Under the pieces are notes generated by a model. It was not told where the DNA came from. It worked only from the letters and a program-made list of their open reading frames with translations, and searched no databases. Positions 51,044 through 61,411 of a stretch of DNA of 64,000 bases are shown here, piece after piece. The translations under genes and the position numbers were made by a program. This stretch comes from Phascolomyces articulosus (taxonomy: Eukaryota; Mucoromycota; Mucoromycetes; Mucorales; Lichtheimiaceae). Each line of letters opens with the position of its first letter. The first letter of the stretch is position 1. Location: assembly GCA_025677815.1 (NCBI GenBank), contig JAIXMP010000017.1:186001-250000 (forward strand). The letters run 5' to 3'.

Positions 51044-52328
51044 TAAGCAAAAAATAAAATTGGATGAGTAGATGTTATAATTACAGATATTTTTGTGAAT
51101 GACGATGATGCTGGTACTTATTACTACCCTAGTATACATTTTCTCACGTTTATTCTTTTCCCAGTGTACATGTTTTGCCAAATTTAAATTACTGTATAAA
51201 GCTATTTTCCGTGTATTGTGCAAGTACAACCAGGTGTGGGGGTTTACAATCTTGTGTATAATAATACTAATAATAATAATAATAATCAATTATGACTATC
51301 CTTTTCCCTAATGTCCGTGAAAAATGGGCGAGTTTTTTCCGTTCTGATAAAATATTTATTTCTTTCTTGTGCTTGTGAAGAAGAGTTATTCTTGCTCACT
51401 CGCTTTTACTAGTTCATCCGATTATTATTAAGAATTCAAATGAATCTTGTACGTACTGTAGTCAGCAAAAAAAAAAAAAAAACAAGAATACCCCAATAAA
51501 GTGCAGTGTCAGTTCCCATTTGATAGAAATAATCTTTTACGTGATCTGACGTCAAGCTCATGAGACCCCATCTTATGCTTCAGTTTTATTACAGAAAATA
51601 TATGCCTAATTTCCGTAGAGAGTGACGTTCTGTATGTATTCAATGCAGCGATGACAGAATGATTCGTATAGTAAATAAGAATGTGTATATAGAAAATGAT
51701 CCAAAGAGAGGCATACTACTTAGCTGGATCCATCAGCTTATATATAATAAAAATAAATATTGATAAAATTTTCGTTATAGAAAAAGAAAGATCCATCTTT
51801 CGTTACAATTTAAAGGGGATATTTTTTGTTTTGTACGAAATTATGTTTCAAACAAGAATGTCAAGCAATTTCACATGTATTTGTTTATCTTCCTTCTTGG
51901 CATCACTCATATTATATAATAGTCGTCATCGTCATCTTGGGATGGATTAAAATATTGATATATTTTCTTCATTTATGCATTTCATTGACTATGCAAGATG
52001 TTGTCTCGATATCATGTAAAGGCATGAACGGAAATTGTAACGTGCATAAAACAAATCGTTGAAATTAGTCCTGATATGATTCTCAGAATGCCATCTATCA
52101 TCCATTGGTTAAAAAGTTGTTGTTTGTTTAGCGTAACACAAGATGTCCATGATGGATGATCGATCTCCCTTTTTCCTCCTCAAAAAATCATTTAAAACAA
52201 TATGAAGCGGATTTGATATACGTTGGATAGTATAAAAAATAATCGATTGGAAGGAGAAGAAAAAGAGGAAGAGAATATTGTACAATGAAAAGGAAAGAAA
52301 GAATGGAATTTATAGGGTAAAAAAAAAG

Positions 52329-52330
<2 letters not shown>

Positions 52331-52367
<37 letters not shown>
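52331..52367. repeat. (GA)n microsatellite
   Basis: About eighteen uninterrupted GA dinucleotides lie downstream of the SAP-domain gene, in its presumed 3' UTR or flank. Confidence 0.9.
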
Positions 52368-52370
<3 letters not shown>

Positions 52371-52545
52371 AGTAGGTGTAAAAACAAAATCATATGCTAC
52401 AAGAAAAGAGAGAAAGAGAAAATAAAAAAAAAATAGGATTGTATCGCATATAAAATAAAGGGAGAAGTAAAAGGTAAATGAATCCATTTAACTTGTGTAA
52501 AAAAATAGTTATGATGTGTGTGTTTATACTGAATATATGTCATTA

Positions 52546-54294
52546 TTATCTTGGACCATTTTCCTGCTGGCCTTCGTGTTGGTATCGACTTAAATTATCC
52601 AGATGGTCAAAAAGCATCATATTGGCAGAAGAAGACCCATTATCATTTGATATATAACCTTCCATGGCAGTTGTTTGTAATACCATCGTAGGATCTCCAA
52701 AACCTTGACCTGCAAGCACCGCTAAAAGGTCCTCTCTTGTAAATCCTTCTAATCCTTCTGAAAGATAATCGTATGCACCTTCTGGTATATTTGCTATTAT
52801 ATATTAGTTTCCCAAAATGATACAATTTGCCTTAAAAGAAAAAACGAGAAAAGGAAGGATGGGGGCTAGGGGGAAAGAGAGAAAAAAAGTATAAAAAAAC
52901 TAACTTACCATTTTTCAGAAAGGTAGTAGATGTTGCATTGGATGTATCCACTCCTTCCATTTTTATAGGTTCAGACGCTGGTAACGAAGAAGAGGTTGGA
53001 TAATCTGTTGGATTTTCTTGTTTGATATTATAACCCTCGTCTTGTTGTTCAGACTTGATATAATCCTGGTCTTCCATATTAAGATCATCGAATGGATCAC
53101 GATCATCATCTCGGTCTGGCGTTGCAAGTGCCGAGGAAGCAAAGGGTGCATATGTTTTCGGCCTGCCGTTTGATGTTGAAGTATATGCATTAATTGGACG
53201 TGACCGTCCTGTAAATGAAGAGGATAAAGGTGACCCATAGGTAAGACTACTGGGTGAAGAAGACAAAGCGTTGGTAGGGACAGAAGAGGAATAATTAGCT
53301 TGTTTCTGCGGTTGAAGTTTTGGTGATGCTGAGTTCATGCGTGGTGATCCCGGAGTTGCATAAGGGGAATAGCGGCGTGGATGTTGAGGTGGTGATCCGA
53401 TATGCATGTTGGCAATGGATCTGTTGAGTGAATACGTGACAGAACTGGGTGAACCAGGTGGAATAAATGAATTCGGCATAGAAGAGGGACTACCCACAAG
53501 TAATGGTGACTGTGGCAATGGTGAAGCAACAGAGGCATGAGGAGTTAAGGGAGACGAGCCCTGATATGATCTGGGTCTACCAGATTCATTCAATTTGCTC
53601 GTGGAAGAACCAGCTGCTGCTGAAAGTGGCGGTTGCGAATGTCGCTGTGCTTTACCACTCTTTGCAAGTCTGATAAGATCCCTCTCATCCTGAAGCCGCT
53701 GAACAAGAATGGCTTTTTTACCTGTTGCTGGTTTACCACGTTGACGTAACATATCTTTTAATTCAGAAACAGTAATATCGTCGAAATCCACTTTTTCCAA
53801 TTGATCATCGAGTTTGCGTTGATGTTGCTCAGCATCTATAGGTTGCGGAACAGTTGCACGTTGTACTCGCTGGATTTGGATAGGCATGGTCCGTGAAGGG
53901 AAATTAACCGCCTGGTGTTGAACTGATGGACTTTTGGATGCTGCTCTCACGTTTTGTCCACTGCCACTATTATTACTATTATTATTCCCTCCTCCTCCTG
54001 TTCTTTCACTACCACCGGCTCCTGTCGTCGATGATGATGGTGATGTAGAGGGTCCCTTGATACCCTGATTTTTTCTTAATGATGAACCTGGTAATGATGG
54101 ATCAGGAGTTAAAGCGATTTGCGGACTTGTCATGACCAAGTCCGTATCAAAGTCCTTCATATCTGACGATGGCATATTTGGAACAGATGTACCAAGTGTG
54201 GATGGTGGTTGCACGTGGGCTGCCGAACTACCCGAAAATGACGACGGAGTTGCTATAGCCGCAGAAGATCGACTTGCTTTTTGCATTTGTTGTT

Positions 54295-54325
<31 letters not shown>

Positions 54326-55672
54326 AGGTTTACGTGCATATGTAATCCTAAACCGAGCCTGTAATTCATTTTGCCTTCGTTGATGATCTATTTCTGAAGG
54401 AACCGAAGATGAGACGGACCTGTCACCACTGCATGATGGATCCATTCCTTTAATTGGAATTGGACTGCTCGTTCGCTTCGATGCTCTTGCATTGTTGTTT
54501 ATACGTTTTTGTTGCAGTTGTTTTTTCGAAAACATGGCCTGTTCCCATGATTGTTGTTGCTGTTGCTGTTGTTGCAATAACTGCTGCCGTTGCAATTGCT
54601 GATATTGTTGTTCCAATTCTTGTTTGATTTCTGGAGCAGGCGTTGCTGGTGAATAAGAAAGCCGAGTTGTTCGATCACCTGTTACAGCAAAGGAACTGTC
54701 AAGTGACGGAGCTTGGAGTGAGGAGGTCACATTTGGATCTCTGTCGGCTTTGTCATCCGATGAAGTTTCATCAAACATCGCCGACAGATTAGATCGCATC
54801 ATCGTTTCTGTAGTATCACCACCACTTCCACCATTTCCACTATCACCCATCATTCCTCCCATTGTTCCAGTATCTTCTTCTTGTTGTTGCATATGCATCA
54901 TCCGTTGTTGCTGTTCATGTAATAGCTGTTGCTGTCGTACAAAGTTCGGGTCGGAAAGGAGGATCGCATCCTCCTGACCTATCCCACTGAACGCATTTAG
55001 AATAGCATTTTCTGCTTCATGGTGATGGTGAGGATGATGTCTGTCGTCTGGAGTCTCTGACAAGTTTTGATGTTGATGCTGTTGTTCTTGTAACTGTTGT
55101 TGCTGTTGTTGAAACTGTTGCAGTTGATTTTGAGAAAATAACATCATGTCATCATCCTCATCATTATTGTTGTTATTGTTGTTGTTATGAGGTTGATTCC
55201 AACTTGTTCCAATAAAAGAAGAAAAATCTTTATGTGCATCAAATCCATCATGTTGTTTCTGAAACTGTTGTGGGTCACCTAGTCCTCTCTGCATATCGTA
55301 TTCTTGACTAGCAAGTGTTAAAAGGGGATCGTCTAAAAATGAAGAATCAAACGGTTGTCCTGTCGTCCCCGTTGCGTCATTATTAAACCCAAAAAATAAT
55401 GAATTGTCATTGGGTATGGATGAATGGTGTGGTTGTTGTATTGGGATATTTTGAGCTGGTGTAGACGATAGATTAGGTTGGTCTTGTTGTTGTTGTTGTT
55501 GTAAATAGAGAGGAAATGAATCACCAGCAACAAAAGAACCAGATTCTATAAAGTTGTTGTCTTGGTTGTTATGGTGGTGGTGATGACTTTGCATTGATTT
55601 ATTATGGTTGTTATTGTTATCATAATGATCGTCGTTGGAACTTGTATTTCCGTAATAAAACATTTTATTCAA
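52546..55672 (-). CDS. SAP-domain, glutamine-rich regulatory protein
   Basis: Two exons (55672..52909 and 52793..52546) encode 1003 residues. The N-terminal 600 residues are low complexity: His/Asn-rich at the start, many Gln runs, then Ser-rich. A SAP motif lies near residues 625-665 (DDITVSELKDMLRQRGKPAT followed by GKKAILVQRL), a helix-extended loop-helix fold that binds DNA or chromatin. A Ser/Pro-rich region follows, then FDDLNMEDQDYIKSE and a short conserved-looking C-terminal end with SEGLEGFTREDLLAVLAGQG. The layout suggests a nuclear transcriptional regulator; the Gln-rich half could act as an activation domain. I cannot name an orthologue. The intron is GT-AG with phase 1. Trinucleotide runs coding Gln make length variation likely. 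Confidence 0.85.
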
Positions 55673-57425
55673 ATGAATATATCAATGATTATTTTATTTT
55701 TTTCACTGAGAGCATCCAAGATCAAAATAAGAATCGCGAAAGAAAGAAAAAAAAATATACCAAAAAAAAAAGAAAGGTAACTTATGCCGTTTTTGAGTAG
55801 AAAATATAAAAAAAAGGTCTTGGAATTTCGTTATTCAGGTTCCGTTTCTGTACTCTCTAAGAGAGAGAAAGAGGCGAAAGTGGGGAGAACCGGATGGTGG
55901 TCCATATATTTCTCTTGTTTCTAAAAACAAAAAAAAACACAATCTTCCAAAAAAGTATTTTATTCTAATTATGAATGATCTTTTAAAGGACTTTTGACAT
56001 TGTTATTCTCTCAACCACTAGGATCATGCGAGATTAAAAGCACACACAATAACTATAGTAACTAAACGTCAGGAACCCATAGTCAAATTTTCATATGAAT
56101 AGCTTATTTGTATATAAATATATATTTTCTAGATCTTTATAGTACGTCTTATGTACTTTGGGGCAATAATAATATAAGGAGGGGAAAGGGATATATATAT
56201 AGCATCATAGATTATCCGCTTATACACTTGTATGGTTATTATTATTATTTTCATTCGAATTTTTTTTGTTTTTGTTCGGTAATCTTCTTTTCATGTTATC
56301 ATGCCGATTTTTGTAATAAGCATTATATCATTCTATTTTGAAATGAATTTCTTCTTCTTTATACTAAAGAATACGTAATTCTTTCTGTGTAAAAGAACGT
56401 CACCTTATATAGTGCACACAGTTATTTCTATATAACAGTATAGGCTCTGTTATACGTAAAAAAGACGATAACATTATATTATTTTATAAATGTAATTAAA
56501 AAATAATTATTCATTGAATATTACCAGAAGTCAAAAACAATAAAAATTACTTTACAATTTCTAATAGCCTTCTTGCTGAAATGATGACAATGTAATAATA
56601 AATTTGTATGAGCTGTATATATTATTACAATAGAATATAAAGGAGAGCATGTGATTATGCAGAAAACCATTACCATTGATGGATGATGACCAACTGTTAT
56701 TATGGTACGGGTCCATACTGCTCCATCACTTGCTGCTCTTCTTAGCTTCTTTATATAAATCCAAGGATTGATGGGTGGAAACAGGGAAAATAAGAGTATT
56801 ATAATTACCAAGTACATAGACTGCTCTTATATAAACCAAACCCACATAAATAATATACCACATGGATGATCGAAGAAAATCGTCGTTTGCTGAGTCTAAT
56901 GTAACAAAGAAAAGTCCTAGAGTAATAAATATTACAATTAATGAAGAGGAAATTCCAATTGTTGGCACTACATTATACACACATTTATCCATGGAGATTA
57001 TATAAGCATTTATTAATATAAAAGACTTTAACTACTACTACTGTATAAAAATATACAAATAATATTAATCTTTTTTAATCCATTCTTACATTCATGGGCC
57101 AATAATTTGGATTATACAGCAAGAAGAACCTTATTTTATTGGCAATTGGCTCGGTTAGCAAATCCTGCAGATTTCATTTTTATTTATTTTTATGCATGAA
57201 TACGTATGTTATAGTAATCAATAGTGATGACAGGGAGGGTATACAAGCTTTTTTTTGCTGCGTTATACTATATACAAACGGGAACGTATTTCCATTTTTT
57301 CTCTTTAAAAAAAGGAAGAGATCTATAAGATAGGAAGACAAAAAAAATAGAGGAATAATTTATCTCGTTATATCATTATTACAAAATATAGATAGAGTTG
57401 TAGAAGAACGAGTTTATGAAGCATG
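55673..57425. other. Upstream region of the SAP-domain gene
   Basis: AT-rich promoter region for the minus-strand SAP gene and the 3' region of the Ser/Thr-rich membrane protein gene. A small membrane-protein-like frame at 56726..56992 is listed separately with low confidence. A frame at 56108..56341 is Tyr/Phe-rich sequence from AT-rich DNA. Confidence 0.55.
56726..56992 (-). CDS. Possible small membrane protein
   Basis: An 88-residue frame starts with ATG in a reasonable context (TCCATGGAT) and has one strong hydrophobic segment (SLIVIFITLGLFFVTLD, about residues 18-34) and a second hydrophobic stretch near YIIYVGLVYI. Codon use looks more gene-like than the flanks. There is no recognised family, and short frames with hydrophobic residues are common in AT-rich DNA, so it may well be spurious. 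Confidence 0.25.
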   Translation of the reverse strand: MDKCVYNVVPTIGISSSLIVIFITLGLFFVTLDSANDDFLRSSMWYIIYVGLVYIRAVYVLGNYNTLIFPVSTHQSLDLYKEAKKSSK

Positions 57426-59284
57426 TTATGACCTTCGTATTAAAGAAGTTAAACTTGACCAAGTAATACGAGATCGACTTGAACGTGGGGAGGTTGTATT
57501 ACCGGCCGTTGTTTGTTGATATGAAAAACCACCACCTACATCATGATCTGTAGTATAATGATTATCCGACATGACTTCCCCAGTACCTGGAAATCCACCA
57601 GCGGCAAATCTTGCGGAAGCAGTATGAAATTCGGTTGAAATATGATAAGGATCACCATAAAATTCTTCATCTTCTGTTTCTGACATCATACTTTCAGGAC
57701 TTTGTCTTCTTCGACGTCTTCGTTTTAATAAAGTACCCTTGTGTTTCTTCCTTCTTAAAAACAAGACAGCAGTGGCAATAATCAAAGCAAGTCCTAGTAC
57801 ACCACCAATCACACTACCAATAATAATTGGTGTTTTTTCCGCTGAAGAAGAATTATTATCATGACCATCACCACCGGCCAATGATGGAATAATCGTTCTA
57901 TATATATATAAAGTAAAAGGAATACAGAATTAATATTTTAATTCAAAGACAATCTTTTCCTCCCTCATCAATAAAGAAAGTTTTCACATCCATTGGAAAA
58001 AAAAAAAAAAAAAAACTAAAACAAGTAAAATCACTTACGTAGTTGGAATCACGGTGGTGATCATTCGGGTTGTACCGTTGGTGACTATTGGTGAAACAGT
58101 GGATATACTAGTCGTTACCGTGATCATGGTAATGCCTTCTTGTGAACTAGAGGTTGTTGGAGGTGGCGGTGGAGGATCACTTGTTGTATGTTCTTGAATC
58201 GAGGATGTAGTAGTAGTAGGTTCATTGATTACTGACGAGGTAGTACTTGGTGGAGGAGTTTCTGTAGTAGTAGAAGGGATGGTAGGCTCTGCTGATGTTG
58301 TTGTTATCGTCGGATTATTTGTGCTTGTAGTAGAGGGTGGTGGCAAATCACTTGATGTTGATGATGGTGGCGGAGGATTGCCAGAGGAACTTGGTGGCGG
58401 TGGCGGTTGACTAGAACTTTTTTAAAGTAAATAAAACACAAAGTCAAGCGTTATTATCAGCACATAAGTCTTTCTTTACGTTCTATATGTTGTCGCTCAT
58501 AAACAAACAATTGGAAAATTAATAATATAAAAACTTACGTTGAAGGAGGAGGAGTATCGGATGTAACACCACTATCACTAGGAGGACTATCAGACATTGA
58601 TGTAGATATTATTACGGAAGGAGATGATGGTTCTTGTGTTATTGAAGGTTCTTGTGTTATTGAAGGTTCTTGTGTTATTGAAGGCTCTTGTGTTATTGAA
58701 GGCTCTTGTGTTATTGAAGGCTCTTGTGTTGTTGAAGGTTCCTGTGTTATTGAAGGTTCTTGTGTTGTTGAAGGTTCCTGTGTTATTGAAGGTTCTTGTG
58801 TTGTTGAAGGTTCTTGCGTTTCTGATGGTTGCTGGGTTTGTGATGGCTCTTGTGTTATTGAAGGTACTTCAGTTCCTGAAGGATCTTGAGTTTGCGAAGG
58901 TGCTTGTGTTTCTGATGGCTCCTGTGTTTCTGAAGGGGCTTCAGTTTGTGAAGGCTCTTGTGTAGGTGAAGGCTCTTGTGTAGGTGAAGGCTCTTGTGTA
59001 GGTGAAGGCTCTTGTGTAGGTGAAGGCTCTTGTGTCGGTGAAGACTCTTGTGTTTCTGATGGCTCTTGTGTGGTAGAGGGCTCTGGAACTACGGTTGTGA
59101 CAGTCGGCGATGGATCACTATTATCAGAAGGTGAAGGAGTAGATTGTTCGTTATCTGATGATGGATCCGGTGTTTGTTGTTGTTCTTCTGATGTTGTTGG
59201 TGAAGGTTGAGAAGGGGTTATTAATTCTTCTTGATCTGGTGTTGTTGTAGGTATAGGTGCTGGATCGTCCGTTGATAAAGACAT
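57426..59284 (-). CDS. Ser/Thr-rich mucin-like single-pass membrane protein
   Basis: Three exons (59284..58539, 58410..58039, 57897..57426) encode 529 residues. Residues 1-370 are Ser/Thr/Pro-rich and include about 25 copies of a TQEPSx hexapeptide, then Pro-rich runs. A single membrane helix follows near 395-417 (TPIIIGSVIGGVLGLALIIA), then a strongly basic stretch (LKRRRRRR) and a Ser-rich cytosolic tail. This resembles Mid2/Wsc-type cell-wall stress sensors or signalling mucins, whose O-glycosylated rods span the wall. However, no N-terminal signal peptide is visible, and a TGA codon lies immediately before the ATG in frame. Exon 2 may start 6 bases earlier at an alternative in-frame AG. 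Family assignment is by architecture only. Confidence 0.8.
58624..59075. repeat. 18-base coding minisatellite (TQEPSx)
   Basis: About 25 imperfect 18-base units encode the hexapeptide TQEPS plus I, T, P, Q or E. Units at the 3' (C-terminal) side alternate I and T and are nearly identical at DNA level, as are the run of P units. The middle units are more diverged (TEAPSE, TQDPSG, TEVPSI), which suggests repeated local duplication at both ends. Confidence 0.9.
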
Positions 59285-61379
59285 TCAAAAAAAACAGAAA
59301 GAAAAGAAGAAAGAAAGAGAAGGTCTGACAGAAATAAACAAGAAGAAAAAAAAAGATGCAAAAAAATACTTTTTTATCGAAAGAAATGTAAGTAAATGAT
59401 ACGTTGTTAGAAAAGACAATCGTAAATGATGTGTCTGAAAATAAAGTCAAAAAAAAAGGGGGGGGGAGAAGAGGAGAGAAGAAGAGGGGAATGCGCTGTA
59501 TATTGTTATTATTAAAACGAAGCAAGTGAAAGAGAAGAGGCGGAGACAAGTATGGATTTATAAAAGAAGACATCGTTTATTATTTTTAGCTCTCTTTTTT
59601 AACAATATTAATGATAATAATCTCGAGATAATATAAATAAAGTGGGGATTTACTACCATGTTGAGTATTCATTGCAAGGAAACAACATTTACAAGAACAG
59701 GAAAATGTTTATATTTGTAATGGGGTGATCATAATTCATAAACATTGACCTTTAGTTTATTACATATTTGTTTTCATAAATAGACTAGTGAAACAAAGGG
59801 TCCTTTTATTATGATTGTGGTTACTGTTCATCGTATTATTATATATAATGTACTACTACAACTCGACTGAGCGAACTTTATACCAATAATAATAGTAAAA
59901 CCACTTTGAAAATCTATATACAGTAACTTATAGATAGTCTATCAGATTTCAGGAGTAGTAGTAATAATAATCCTAAAAAAGGCGGGTTGTAATTAGCAAC
60001 ATAATTATATGTATCATAGGTATGTTTATTATTATTATTATTATGTATATACCATCTATTCAGGGGGGGGATATAACGTATGGATAATGATGATAAAGAT
60101 GATGATGAAGCGACAACACAAACAAACAAAATTATATAATAATTTTAGAAAGTCTAATGATCCCTAAAAAGATGACTATGCTACTATTTTTATATATCGA
60201 TTATATAAAGGTAAAACGCTGTAAATAGCGATTTTTTGTGTCCAATTTTAAACTTGAACTTTAAAAAAGTCAACGCGATTTTCTGTTCCGTAATTATTGC
60301 GTTAACAAGACAAACCATACTCAAAAGTAGTGGCGGTGGTACACTTATTTTTTAAAAAAGAACAAGATGATGTAAAAACCCATTGAACAAAGTAAATTTG
60401 TTACTCATTTCTTTTTTGACATTGAGTTACACAATCATCATCATTGGTTGTAACTTGTTTTATGTGGCAAGCAGTACCAGGCAAACCCAATATTTTACAT
60501 TCCGCTGTAGAACGCCTAAAGAAAGAGATATGCTCAGACCATTAAACCGTTTGGTTTGTATCTTGAACAACCTCCACATAAAGTAGAAGATATTTTTTTG
60601 ACAACAAGGTCAACCACCGCCAGAAAATAGCATTACTGTTATTGTATAGCAAATAAATGACTCTACATATACTATAATGACAGTTTCGGCTGTCGTTGTT
60701 GTTGTGAGCCTTGATACTCTATTTATACCTCTCCACCTTTATTAACAACAGTATCATCATTGTTAAAGTCTAAAAGCAGTAAGGGATGAAACTGACAACT
60801 TGCTTAACTGTCCAAAAAAAAAACCAGTTATCACAACAGCTTCTATTACAATATATATCAGGACTCTTTGGAGGTTTATTTGGCAGGAAGATGGTGATGC
60901 AATTCATTAGAAGGTATATATCGTAATACTATGACTGTGATAAATCGATAGTAGTTTAATAGTGACTTGTGCTAGCCATGCTATACAATACAAATGTTTG
61001 ATGAAATCCGAAACGCACCATTGGAAGCACTTTAATGCATTATATACAACAGAGTTTCCGAGGATGCTCTGATCTATAAATATTGATACATATAACGAAA
61101 AATTATATCTTCGTGCAATTTACTGCTGTTTTTCATAGAAATATAGATATCTTTTATCATTTTTTGTAATTCGAATAGTAGTTAACAATAATCGTTTACC
61201 GTTCCATCGGTAGGAAATGACAAATTTTATAATGATAAGTGAACAAGAACGGAGAGAAGTTTTTTTGGGTAATACAAAAAATGTGTTCTTTTTTTAGAAT
61301 AAAGTCTTGAATCACGACACCAAAAATTCTAAATAGAGTCAGCCTGTTTTTTTTTTTTTTCTTTTAATGATCCTTTGAA

Positions 61380-61411
<32 letters not shown>

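Larger units (their letters stand above)
50945..52545. other. Intergenic region with a GA microsatellite
   Basis: Contains the polygalacturonase 2 promoter and the 3' region of the SAP-domain gene. An (AG)n run is at 52331..52367. Short frames here have no domain. Confidence 0.6.

Noticed and set aside
54132..54326. A frame ending in a run of cysteines
   Set aside because: It is the antisense of the glutamine codon run in the SAP-domain gene.
58624..58965. A 113-codon leucine/valine-rich frame on the plus strand
   Set aside because: It is the antisense reading of the 18-base TQEPSx repeat, which stays open because the unit length is a multiple of three.
59151..59573. A 140-codon Phe-rich frame on the minus strand overlapping the mucin-like gene start
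   Set aside because: It runs in a different frame through T-rich promoter sequence and has no domain; I also tested it as a source of a signal-peptide exon and found no phase-compatible splice.
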